Origin: Petrimonas mucosa
GTDB lineage: Bacteria; Bacteroidota; Bacteroidia; Bacteroidales; Dysgonomonadaceae
Length of the DNA stretch: 64,000 nucleotides
Assembly: GCF_900095795.1 (NCBI RefSeq)
Contig: NZ_LT608328.1
Location: 3,279,001 to 3,343,000 of the forward strand
Direction: 5' to 3'
A program made the position numbers and the translations under genes. Positions within the stretch are counted from its first letter, which is position 1. Each line of letters starts with the position of its first letter. The notes below the pieces were generated by a model, which saw only the letters and a list, made by a program, of their open reading frames with translations, was not told where the DNA came from and searched no databases. This document shows, one piece after another, positions 10,904-19,378 of this stretch.

Positions 10904-11404
10904 ATGGCAAAAATCACATTTAAAGGCAATCCGGTAAATACCGGAGGTAATCTACCCGCTGTGGGTACAGAAGCACCAGATTTCGTGCTGGTAAAATCGG
11001 ATCTTTCGGAAGTGACATTATCCGGGTTGAAAGGCAAGCATGTCGTCCTGAACATCTTCCCAAGCATCGACACAGGTGTCTGTGCGGCCTCTGTACGCAG
11101 ATTCAACAAGGAAGCCAGCGCTTTAAACAATACAACCGTTCTCTGCATATCGGCAGACCTGCCGTTTGCCGCCGGCCGCTTCTGCGGTGCGGAGGGTCTG
11201 GAGAACGTGATTACACTTTCCACTTTCCGTGACAGCTCATTTGCCGACCAGTATGGCGTACTGATGACTGACGGACCGCTTCGCGGACTATTGGCCCGCG
11301 CAGTTGTGGTTGTAAACCCGGAAGGGAAGGTCGTATATACCGAACTGGTCCCTGAGATTGCACAGGAGCCGGATTATAATTCTGCAATCAACTCGATAGT
11401 GTAG
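10904..11404 (+). CDS. tpx: Thiol peroxidase (atypical 2-Cys peroxiredoxin)
   Basis: The 166-residue protein matches Tpx in length and motifs. [13 protein letters not shown] lies at the N terminus, the peroxidatic Cys in [10 protein letters not shown] near residue 60, and the resolving Cys in [13 protein letters not shown] near 93, the spacing expected for atypical 2-Cys Tpx. It reduces hydroperoxides using thioredoxin. The thioredoxin reductase gene at 14981 could supply the reducing power, but it is not in the same operon. The 150-nt upstream region has no clear promoter by eye. A hairpin terminator follows. Confidence 0.95.
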   Translation: MAKITFKGNPVNTGGNLPAVGTEAPDFVLVKSDLSEVTLSGLKGKHVVLNIFPSIDTGVCAASVRRFNKEASALNNTTVLCISADLPFAAGRFCGAEGLENVITLSTFRDSSFADQYGVLMTDGPLRGLLARAVVVVNPEGKVVYTELVPEIAQEPDYNSAINSIV

Positions 11405-11435
11405 TTTGTTTCATGAAGATTGTGTTAACAAGGGA

Positions 11436-11472
11436 AGTCTGCGAAGTGATTCGCGGACTTTCGCATTTTTTA
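11436..11472 (+). terminator. Likely terminator after tpx
   Basis: AGTCTGCGAA (11436-11445) pairs with TTCGCGGACT (11450-11459; one G-U) around a GTGA loop. A T-run starts a few bases later (11466). Confidence 0.6.
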
Positions 11473-11547
11473 CATCAACATTCCCTGCCGTGGGGAGGGA
11501 TGAAAATTATAAAATTCACAACCCTTTATATCTAAGTTTCTTTTTAT

Positions 11548-11555
11548 TACTTTTG
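11548..11555 (+). promoter_or_regulatory. Probable -7 box for ftsK
   Basis: TACTTTTG fits the Bacteroidetes -7 element 80 nt upstream of the chosen ftsK start. The -33 element is not clear. Confidence 0.4.
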
Positions 11556-11627
11556 TAAGAAATTTACCGATACAAATTCCGTCTCTTCATCGGGTCGATA
11601 TCGGTGTGACCGATGGAAATTTTAGCT

Positions 11628-14138
11628 ATGGCAAAATCTACAAAACGAAAAAGAAAAAGAACAACAACATCCTCTGGAAGCAAGAGAATCCGTGCCATTA
11701 TCGCCTTTTTGAAGAACGAAAGGGTCCATTTCATCACAGGTATTCTGGTTGCCTTTCTGGGAATATTCACGCTACTCTCGATCATCTCCTTCTTTTTTAC
11801 CGGAGCGGCCGATCAAAGCAAGGTGCTCAACAGATCCTTCCTGGAACTGATACAGGACAAGCAGCTAGAGGTGGAGAACTGGGCCAGCACCGGTGGTGCC
11901 TTTCTATCAGAGATCCTGGTAAACAGATGGTTTGGCATATTCTCGATACTTATTCCCTTTTTTGTCATCTACTTGGGACTGAGAATGATGAAAGTCTCAT
12001 CATTCAGTTTTATCAAAGCCCTGCTCATTACCGCCTTCGGAATGATCTGCGGCTCGATTACCAGTGCCTTTATCCTCGGACATCTTTTCCCCAGAAGCCA
12101 CATCAACTGGGGGGGAGCGCACGGAAGCCAGATCGAACAGTTGCTCGAAAACAGCATTGGAGTGCCCGGAATGATTCTATTGGTCCTGCTCTTCATCCTT
12201 ATCGTCGTGATTCTTTTCCGGCAAAGCTCGATGCACAGGATCCAGGAGACCTTGATCAACAGCAAGCCCTCATTCAACGGAAGCAAGGGAGGTGATATTC
12301 CGGTTAAACCCTCTTATGCAGAGGAAGAGGAGAGAGAGGAGGAGAGAGAGGAAGAGGCGACTAAACCGGCATGGAGAAAGATCTTCCCAGCCAGTCGAAA
12401 AGTGAAGCAGGAGGAGCCCACCCTATCCGGCCTGGAGCCTCCCGTGCAATCCCCTTCGTTGAAACCGGTGGAGGCGCACGACAATTTCGAGGTCTTCGTT
12501 CCAAAAGACGAACTCCATGTGGCCGAAGAGAAGCCCGTGGAGAAAGTGGAAAAAACCATGCCCTCCGTTTCAAATGCAGCATTGGATGGCGATGCGGGCG
12601 GCGAACCGGGTGAAGATGTGGAGATATTGGAAGATTACGACCCGAAGAAAGATCTCTCCTCGTTTGAATTCCCCACCATGGAGCTGCTAAAGGTCTACAA
12701 TACCGGCAACCGGCAAGTAGACATGCGGGAACAGAACGAAAACAAGGACAAGATCATCCGTACCCTGCGCAACTACGGAATCGAGATCACCTCGATAAAA
12801 GCGACGGTCGGCCCCACGATCACACTCTATGAAATCGTACCGCAGGCCGGGGTGAGAATATCAAGAATCCGCAATCTGGAAGACGATATCGCCTTAAGCC
12901 TTTCGGCATTGGGAATCCGCATCATTGCTCCGATGCCCGGCAAGGGGACAATCGGCATAGAGGTTCCCAACAAGGATCCGCAGATCGTATCGATGCAGTC
13001 GGTCATCGCCTCGACCAAGTTTCAGGAGTGCGACTACGAACTGCCTGTAGCCCTCGGGAAGACCATCACCAACGAGGTGTTCATCTTCGACCTCACCAAG
13101 ATGCCCCACCTGCTGGTTGCCGGAGCAACCGGACAGGGCAAATCGGTAGGATTGAACGCAATCATCACCTCGCTGCTCTACAAAAAACATCCGGCCGAGA
13201 TGAAGATGGTGCTGATCGACCCCAAAATGGTGGAGTTCAACATCTATTCCACCATCGAGAAGCATTACCTGGCAAAGCTTCCCGATGAAGAGAAGGCGAT
13301 CATCACCGATGTAACCAAGGTTACCCAGACATTAAACTCGCTCACCAAGGAGATGGACGACCGCTACGAGTTGCTGATGCGAGCCCATGTCCGCACCATC
13401 AAGGAGTACAACGAGAAGTTCATCAAGCGTCGTCTCAACCCGAAAAACGGACACAGGTACCTTCCCTATATCGTGGTGGTGATCGACGAGTTCGGCGACC
13501 TCATCATGACTGCCGGCAAGGAGATCGAGATGCCCATTGCACGCATCGCACAAAAGGCGCGCGCCGTGGGCATGCATATGGTGATTGCTACGCAACGTCC
13601 CACCACCAACATCATCACCGGAACCATCAAGGCAAACTTCCCGGCCAGGATGGCTTTCCGCGTCACCTCACAGATCGACTCAAGGACAATTCTCGATGCC
13701 ACCGGTGCCAACCAGCTGATCGGAAGGGGCGACATGCTCTTCTCGCAGGGAAGTAACCTGATCCGGATCCAGTGCGCCTTTGTCGACACTCCCGAGATCG
13801 AGGATATCTCCCAGTACATCGGCAAACAGCGCGGATATGAATCAGCGTTCGCCTTGCCGGAGGTTACCTCGGCCGAAGGTGAAGAGAAACCGGGCACCGT
13901 GGACCTGAACGATCGCGATCCGCTGTTCGATGAGGCGGCACGTCTTATCGTGATCCATCAGCAGGGATCCACCTCGCTGATTCAACGGAAATTCTCCATC
14001 GGCTACAACCGGGCTGGAAGGCTTATGGACCAACTGGAGTCGGCCGGCATCGTGGGGCCCACACAAGGGAGCAAACCTCGCGACGTATATATTTCTGACG
14101 AATATTCGCTGGAAAAACTGCTCGATTCCCTGAGGTGA
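11628..14138 (+). CDS. ftsK: DNA translocase FtsK/SpoIIIE
   Basis: FtsK pumps DNA through the closing septum and helps resolve chromosome dimers. I choose the ATG at 11628 (MAKSTKRKRK, 836 aa); an ATG 15 nt upstream is also in frame. The order is a basic N terminus, about four membrane helices (to about residue 195), and an acidic linker with a Glu/Arg run (EEEEREEEREEE). The alpha/beta motor follows with Walker A VAGATGQGKSVG (near residue 505) and Walker B VVVIDEFGDL, then MVIATQRPTT and a C-terminal gamma winged-helix (QRKFSIGYNRAGRLMDQLE). The gene looks complete. The next gene, a LolA-like protein, starts 70 nt downstream. Confidence 0.96.
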   Translation: MAKSTKRKRKRTTTSSGSKRIRAIIAFLKNERVHFITGILVAFLGIFTLLSIISFFFTGAADQSKVLNRSFLELIQDKQLEVENWASTGGAFLSEILVNRWFGIFSILIPFFVIYLGLRMMKVSSFSFIKALLITAFGMICGSITSAFILGHLFPRSHINWGGAHGSQIEQLLENSIGVPGMILLVLLFILIVVILFRQSSMHRIQETLINSKPSFNGSKGGDIPVKPSYAEEEEREEEREEEATKPAWRKIFPASRKVKQEEPTLSGLEPPVQSPSLKPVEAHDNFEVFVPKDELHVAEEKPVEKVEKTMPSVSNAALDGDAGGEPGEDVEILEDYDPKKDLSSFEFPTMELLKVYNTGNRQVDMREQNENKDKIIRTLRNYGIEITSIKATVGPTITLYEIVPQAGVRISRIRNLEDDIALSLSALGIRIIAPMPGKGTIGIEVPNKDPQIVSMQSVIASTKFQECDYELPVALGKTITNEVFIFDLTKMPHLLVAGATGQGKSVGLNAIITSLLYKKHPAEMKMVLIDPKMVEFNIYSTIEKHYLAKLPDEEKAIITDVTKVTQTLNSLTKEMDDRYELLMRAHVRTIKEYNEKFIKRRLNPKNGHRYLPYIVVVIDEFGDLIMTAGKEIEMPIARIAQKARAVGMHMVIATQRPTTNIITGTIKANFPARMAFRVTSQIDSRTILDATGANQLIGRGDMLFSQGSNLIRIQCAFVDTPEIEDISQYIGKQRGYESAFALPEVTSAEGEEKPGTVDLNDRDPLFDEAARLIVIHQQGSTSLIQRKFSIGYNRAGRLMDQLESAGIVGPTQGSKPRDVYISDEYSLEKLLDSLR

Positions 14139-14207
14139 AGCACCGAATAAACCCGCAACTCTTTTTGGAGTCTAACCCGTCAAACAAACCGGTTAAAAGA
14201 AAACTGC

Positions 14208-14852
14208 ATGAAAAAGATCATACTCACTTTCACCGCACTGCTGGCCCTCGCTCTCTTACAGGCCCAGACTGCTGCTGATGCGCGGACCGTTCTCGACAAG
14301 GCGTACAGTGCCTACGAAAACTCCAAGGGCATCAACATTCTCTTCACCATCACCACAACCGGGCAGGACGGAACAAAATATCCGCCCCAGAAGGGGAGTG
14401 CACAGGTGAAAGGTAACAAGTTCAAGATCGAGACCTCCACCATCAACACCTGGTTCGACGGAAAGACACAGTGGGTACTGATGAAAGAGATGAACGAAGT
14501 GAACATCAGCTATCCCTCAAACGAAGAGCTGGCCACCATAAGTCCGCTGGCGTTGCTGAGCATGTACAAGACCGGCTTTACCCTCAACCCGCCGGTCTCG
14601 AAAACGGTAAACGGAAAGAGTGCCTTGGTGATCGAGATGGTACCAACCGGGAACAAGAGTGATTTCAAGAAGATTTCGGTGGCGATCGACGCAAGAGACA
14701 GCTCCGTGGTGCAGGTCGATATCACCCTGAAAGACGGGATGAGGAACAGGATCGATGTCAACAGTTACAATACCAACTTCAATTACAGTGATGCCGAGTT
14801 TCTCTTCAACATTGATCAACACAAGGGAGTTGAAATTGTAGACCTGAGATAA
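14208..14852 (+). CDS. LolA-like outer-membrane lipoprotein carrier protein
   Basis: The 214-residue protein begins with a clear signal peptide (MKKIILTFTALLALALLQAQ). One LolA/LolB-type half-barrel domain follows. Visible family-like features are the NTWFDGKTQWVLMKEMNEVN strand pair near residue 83 and the repeated short beta strands to the C terminus (EFLFNIDQHKGVEIVDLR). LolA carries lipoproteins across the periplasm from LolCDE to the outer membrane. Placement directly after ftsK is a common Bacteroidales arrangement as far as I recall. The call of LolA rather than another LolA-fold protein is from family resemblance. Confidence 0.8.
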   Translation: MKKIILTFTALLALALLQAQTAADARTVLDKAYSAYENSKGINILFTITTTGQDGTKYPPQKGSAQVKGNKFKIETSTINTWFDGKTQWVLMKEMNEVNISYPSNEELATISPLALLSMYKTGFTLNPPVSKTVNGKSALVIEMVPTGNKSDFKKISVAIDARDSSVVQVDITLKDGMRNRIDVNSYNTNFNYSDAEFLFNIDQHKGVEIVDLR

Positions 14853-14934
14853 GGGAAGAGGGGGTACAGGCATATGTTCCATTTACCTCAAATAGAAATT
14901 TACTATATCGATTTCATGTATAGTGGAATAGTCG

Positions 14935-14942
14935 TACCTTTG
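14935..14942 (+). promoter_or_regulatory. Probable -7 box for trxB
   Basis: TACCTTTG lies 39 nt upstream of the trxB ATG. No strong -33 element was found. Confidence 0.4.
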
Positions 14943-14980
14943 ATTCATAAATAAATAAACACCACATTATAATATAGGTT

Positions 14981-15922
14981 ATGAGAAAAAAAGTAAGATG
15001 CCTGATTATCGGATCCGGTCCTGCAGGGTACACCGCTGCAATCTATGCCTCGCGTGCCAACCTCGAACCCGTTCTGTTTGAAGGGTTGCAGCCGGGTGGA
15101 CAGCTGACGACCACCACCGAAGTGGAAAATTTTCCCGGATATCCCGAGGGGGTTACCGGTCCCGAACTGATGGAAGACCTGAAAAAGCAGGCTCAACGCT
15201 ACGGAACCGAGATCTATCCTGGAAGAGCCACCGCTGTCGATTTTTCTGTTCGTCCCCTGAAAGTAACGATCGACAACGAGCATCTGATCGAAGCCGATAC
15301 GGTGATCATCTCTACCGGAGCTACCGCAAAGTATCTGGGACTTCCCGACGAGACCAAATATGCGGGACAAGGGGTCTCGGCATGCGCAACCTGCGATGGG
15401 TTCTTCTACCGCAAGAAAACTGTTGCCGTGGTAGGTGGAGGAGATACTGCCTGCGAAGAGGCAACCTACCTGGCAGGTCTGGCCAGCAAGGTCTATATGA
15501 TCGTACGCAAACCCTACCTGCGCGCCTCGCAGATTATGCAGGAACGGGTAATGAACAATCCGAAAATTGAGATCCTCTTCGAACACAATGCCGTTGGACT
15601 CTTCGGCGAGAATGGTGTAGAGGGCGTACATCTGGTAAAACGGATGGGACAACCCGACGAAGAGAGGTACGATCTCGCTATCGACGGTTTCTTCCTGGCC
15701 ATCGGCCATACCCCCAATACCGAGATATTCAAGGATTATCTCGAACTCGATGAAACGGGATACATCAAAATAGCCAATCCTTCATCAAGGACCAACGTCG
15801 AAGGTGTTTTCGCCGCCGGTGACGTTGCCGATCCCCATTATCGCCAGGCCATTACAGCTGCAGGCATGGGATGTCGCGCCGCCATCGATGCCGAAAGGTA
15901 TCTGTCGGAAAAAGGATTGTAA
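14981..15922 (+). CDS. trxB: Thioredoxin reductase (NADPH)
   Basis: The 313-residue flavoprotein reduces thioredoxin with NADPH. It has the FAD-binding GSGPAGYTAAIYASRANL near residue 10 and the redox-active CATC in SACATCDGFFY near 135. The NADPH-binding VVGGGDTACEEA is near 150, and the closing FAD motif GVFAAGDVADPHYRQ near 275. All catalytic elements are intact and the length is typical. It is transcribed alone, with a probable promoter upstream and a strong terminator after it. It likely serves the thiol peroxidase encoded 4 kb upstream (inference). Confidence 0.96.
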   Translation: MRKKVRCLIIGSGPAGYTAAIYASRANLEPVLFEGLQPGGQLTTTTEVENFPGYPEGVTGPELMEDLKKQAQRYGTEIYPGRATAVDFSVRPLKVTIDNEHLIEADTVIISTGATAKYLGLPDETKYAGQGVSACATCDGFFYRKKTVAVVGGGDTACEEATYLAGLASKVYMIVRKPYLRASQIMQERVMNNPKIEILFEHNAVGLFGENGVEGVHLVKRMGQPDEERYDLAIDGFFLAIGHTPNTEIFKDYLELDETGYIKIANPSSRTNVEGVFAAGDVADPHYRQAITAAGMGCRAAIDAERYLSEKGL

Positions 15923-15988
15923 TTCAGCCTATCCTGAAAGAACCACCTCTCCAGTATTTAAATTTTTTAATTTCAATGGGAGTATTTT

Positions 15989-16022
15989 AAATAGTTGTTT
16001 GGAAACAAGCAACTATTTTTTT
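15989..16022 (+). terminator. Intrinsic terminator after trxB
   Basis: AAATAGTTG (15989-15997) pairs with CAACTATTT (16010-16018). The stem extends by three more pairs inward (one G-U) around GGAAAC, and a T-run follows. Confidence 0.85.
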
Positions 16023-16033
16023 ATATATTTTTA

Positions 16034-16063
16034 TTGATAATATAATAGAAAAGCATATCTTTG
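16034..16063 (+). promoter_or_regulatory. Bacteroidetes-type promoter of the susC-like gene
   Basis: TTG at 16034-16036, a 19-nt spacer and TATCTTTG at 16056-16063 match the consensus. The transcript would have a leader of about 145 nt before the ATG at 16217. Confidence 0.65.
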
Positions 16064-16070
16064 CAGGCAT

Positions 16071-16166
16071 TTTGAAACATCCAAGTTTCATTTTTAACAC
16101 TTAATATTAAATTTTACGCAATTAAGTAATGTTAAACGAACATAAAGGCAGTTTGGATGTTTCAAA
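16071..16166 (+). repeat. Long-range inverted repeat in the susC leader
   Basis: TTTGAAACATCCAA (16071-16084) is the exact reverse complement of TTGGATGTTTCAAA (16153-16166). The 68-nt spacer is AT-rich. Both arms lie within the predicted 5' untranslated region, so the RNA could fold into a 14-bp stem ending about 50 nt before the ATG. Confidence 0.8.
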
Positions 16167-16216
16167 TGTAAATTATTTTTTAAATAGTTTATTAAATCAA
16201 TTTAAAATTAGAGGGA

Positions 16217-19200
16217 ATGAAAAGTAAGAATCTTTTTTCAATGAAGGGCTTTTTTATACTCTTATTGAGTTTATGCGCCTTTTCTATTTCTGCTCAGACT
16301 ACCGTGACCGTGAGCGGTACGGTGACTGACGACACGGGACTCGAAGTGATCGGAGCCACAGTCATTGTGGTGGGCAACGCCACTCACGGTACTGTAACAG
16401 ATTTTGAAGGAAAATACACGCTGAGCAATGTTCCTGCCAACGGATCGTTGCAGATCAGTTATGTGGGAATGGTTACTCAAGTCATACCGGTCAATGGCCG
16501 CACAACCATCGATGTAGTACTCGCCGCCGACACCGAAATGCTCGACGAGGTGGTAGTTACCGCACTGGGTATCAAGAGAGACAAGAAAGCGCTCGGTTAT
16601 GCCATCCAGGAAGTAAAAGGGGATGAGATCATCGCTGCCCGTGAAGTCAACGTAGCAAATGCACTTTCCGGAAAAGTATCCGGTTTGCAGGTCATCCGTT
16701 CCGGTAACGGCCCCGGTGGTTCTTCGAAAATTGTAATCCGAGGTAATAATTCGGTAACAAATCTCAATCAGCCCTTGATCGTGGTCGACGGTGTCCCGAT
16801 GGACAACTTCACCGGTGCAAAAAATAACGACTACTGGAATCCAAGTGCCGACATGGGAAATGGATTATCCGACATCAACCCCGAGGATATCGAAAGCATG
16901 TCAGTCTTGAAGGGTGCTTCTGCTGCTGCCCTCTATGGTTCACGCGCAGGTAACGGGGTAATCCTTATTACCACAAAAGCCGGTCGCAAGAATGACGGAT
17001 TGGGCATAACTGTCTCCTCATCAATTTCTGCCGAGACAATCTTCATGAATCCGGAACTGCAAAGCACGTACGGACAGGGAACAAATGGAGCTTACGACCC
17101 ATTATCCTCAAGCAGCTGGGGACCTCAAATTACCGGTCAGGAATATACAAAATGGAACGGCCAGAGTGCCAATATGAAGGCGTACGACAACCTGAACGCC
17201 TACTTCGACAAGCCGGGCATCAACCTTACAGACAACATTGCATTTTCTCAACAGTACAACAATGTTTCCGTATACACCTCGCTGGGCCGTACAGACGATT
17301 GGAGCAAGATACCCGGTGCCGACCTGAGCAGGACAAACTTGACAACGCGCGCCACCACGAAATTTGGTGCCGACGACAGGTGGAGTACCGATGCAAAAGT
17401 ACAGTACATCAAGACAAACGCTCAAAACCGTCCTGTTGGAGGAAGAAACTCATCCAACCCCTTCTTTACCATGTATGCCTTCCCCCGTTCGCTGGATATC
17501 CGCGATTTCAGCAATCCGGTGGATGATGCCGGCAAAATGGTCTGGTATCAAAGAACCAGTCCGCAGATTAACCCCTACTGGTTAAGCAAGTACAGACTCA
17601 GCAACGATGTCAGGGAGCGTTTCCTGATGTCTGGTTCACTCAAATATCAGTTTACCGACTGGTTGTCCGGTGAAATCAGAGGTGGAACGGACACATACTT
17701 CACCGAATACGACAACAAGACGTATGGTGGCAGTCCCCTGACCGAAACCGGACGTTATAGCTTTGGCCAGGATAAGTTCTTCGAGAACAACTTTACCACA
17801 CTGTTTACAGCCCAGAAGGACAATCTCTTTGGAAACTGGGGATTGGGCGGTTCATTGGGAGGAAACCTGATGCACCGGAAGAAAACCGGCATTAGCGGTG
17901 GTCCCGATGAACTTCTGGTTCGTGATCTTTTCACATTTGGAAATGCAAAGAACAATATCAATGCCGAGAGGGAATACAGCGAGAAGAAAATCAACTCGCT
18001 CTTCGGAACAGTACAGTTGAACTATGGAGGTTATTTCTTCATCGACGGCACCTTCCGTAACGACTGGTCATCGACCCTGCACCCCGATAACCGCTCGTTC
18101 TTCTATCCGTCGATCAGCTCATCGCTTGTGATCAGCGATATGGTCAACAGCCAAGGCAATGGAATGCCAGACTGGTTTACATACGCAAAAGTTCGTGCTT
18201 CGTTTGCACAAGTGGGTAACGACCTCGATCCCTATCAGCTTTACAACACCTACTCGATTGGGAAAGACCCTGAAAACAATGCAACTGCAGGTACCAACAA
18301 CACGCTCTATGATCCCAGCGTAAAGAGCGAATTGATCTCCTCTTGGGAAGCCGGGACCGAACTTCGTTTCTTCAACAACCGGTTAGCTCTTGACTTTGCC
18401 TGGTACAAATCAAACGCACTCCGTCAGTTATTGAACCTGCCTATGGACCCGCTGAGCGGATACAGCTCACGCAAGATCAATGCCGGAAATATCCAGAATC
18501 AGGGTATCGAGTTGATGATCAATGCACGCCCTGTTGAAACCAAAGATTTTGCATGGAACATCCAGGCCAACATCTCAACAAACAAGAATACCATCGTAGA
18601 GTTGACCGACGATGTTAAACTCTACTCCTTGGGAGGTTATGACAACCTGCAGGTATATGCAACCGCTGGAGGTAACTACGGCGAAATCTACGGTTCCAAG
18701 TTCAGACGTGTAACCGACAAGGAGAGCCCCTATTACGGTAAACTGATTGTTGACAGCAATGGTCTTCCCAATGGTACTGCCGAAAAGGAGAAAGTTGGAG
18801 ATCAGCAGGCAGACATGCTGGTTGGTGTAACAAACACGCTGCAGTACAAAGGATTCTCATTCAGCTTCCTGATTGACTCCCGCATTGGCGGTGAAATCTT
18901 CTCGGGAACCAATTTCTACTTGCAAAGTGCCGGTACGGCAGCCATAACCGCTCCGGGTGGAAAACGCGATGAGTTTGTCGTTGACGGTGTTTATCTCGAT
19001 GCCAACAATCAATATCAGGTAAATACAATCAAAGTGACACAGCAGGAGTATTGGAACAGGGTTACAGGCGATACGGGCAACCTGGGTATCACGGAAGCAA
19101 ATATCTACAATGCGACCAATATCCGTGTACGAAACGTGCAGCTGAATTACGACTTTGCCCGCGCTACTTTGAAGAATACTCCGTTTACACGCTTAAGAAT

Positions 19201-19357
19201 GGGGGTTTCCGTAAATAACGCATTGATGCTCAAGAGTCACCTGAACGGTGTGGATCCCGAATCGGTATTCGCTATTGGAACAAATGCTGTAGGATTTGAG
19301 AACACCGCTCCGCCTACCTCACGCACTTACCTGTTTAACGTTACTTTCGGTTTCTAA
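16217..19357 (+). CDS. SusC/RagA-family TonB-linked outer-membrane transporter
   Basis: The 1046-residue protein has a signal peptide ending FSISAQ (about residue 29). A carboxypeptidase-D-like beta-sandwich follows (about 30-110, VSGTVTDDTG...GTVTDFEGKYTL). DEVVVTALGIKRDKKALGY is the SusC-type linker to the plug domain. The plug follows (VNVANALSGKVSGLQV; VLKGASAAALYGSRAGNGVI), then a long beta-barrel ending in an aromatic strand (TYLFNVTFGF). SusC-type barrels import oligosaccharides, peptides or other large nutrients together with a surface SusD lipoprotein. The partner is the next gene. No glycoside hydrolase, peptidase or sigma/anti-sigma pair is adjacent, so the substrate is unknown. 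Confidence 0.95.
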   Translation: MKSKNLFSMKGFFILLLSLCAFSISAQTTVTVSGTVTDDTGLEVIGATVIVVGNATHGTVTDFEGKYTLSNVPANGSLQISYVGMVTQVIPVNGRTTIDVVLAADTEMLDEVVVTALGIKRDKKALGYAIQEVKGDEIIAAREVNVANALSGKVSGLQVIRSGNGPGGSSKIVIRGNNSVTNLNQPLIVVDGVPMDNFTGAKNNDYWNPSADMGNGLSDINPEDIESMSVLKGASAAALYGSRAGNGVILITTKAGRKNDGLGITVSSSISAETIFMNPELQSTYGQGTNGAYDPLSSSSWGPQITGQEYTKWNGQSANMKAYDNLNAYFDKPGINLTDNIAFSQQYNNVSVYTSLGRTDDWSKIPGADLSRTNLTTRATTKFGADDRWSTDAKVQYIKTNAQNRPVGGRNSSNPFFTMYAFPRSLDIRDFSNPVDDAGKMVWYQRTSPQINPYWLSKYRLSNDVRERFLMSGSLKYQFTDWLSGEIRGGTDTYFTEYDNKTYGGSPLTETGRYSFGQDKFFENNFTTLFTAQKDNLFGNWGLGGSLGGNLMHRKKTGISGGPDELLVRDLFTFGNAKNNINAEREYSEKKINSLFGTVQLNYGGYFFIDGTFRNDWSSTLHPDNRSFFYPSISSSLVISDMVNSQGNGMPDWFTYAKVRASFAQVGNDLDPYQLYNTYSIGKDPENNATAGTNNTLYDPSVKSELISSWEAGTELRFFNNRLALDFAWYKSNALRQLLNLPMDPLSGYSSRKINAGNIQNQGIELMINARPVETKDFAWNIQANISTNKNTIVELTDDVKLYSLGGYDNLQVYATAGGNYGEIYGSKFRRVTDKESPYYGKLIVDSNGLPNGTAEKEKVGDQQADMLVGVTNTLQYKGFSFSFLIDSRIGGEIFSGTNFYLQSAGTAAITAPGGKRDEFVVDGVYLDANNQYQVNTIKVTQQEYWNRVTGDTGNLGITEANIYNATNIRVRNVQLNYDFARATLKNTPFTRLRMGVSVNNALMLKSHLNGVDPESVFAIGTNAVGFENTAPPTSRTYLFNVTFGF

Positions 19358-19378
19358 TAATTTAACAAAAGATTAAAA

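Noticed and set aside
12300-12362. Glu/Arg-rich purine tract in ftsK as a possible recombination or frameshift hotspot
   Set aside because: It is in the variable linker of FtsK, keeps frame and is normal for this region of the protein.
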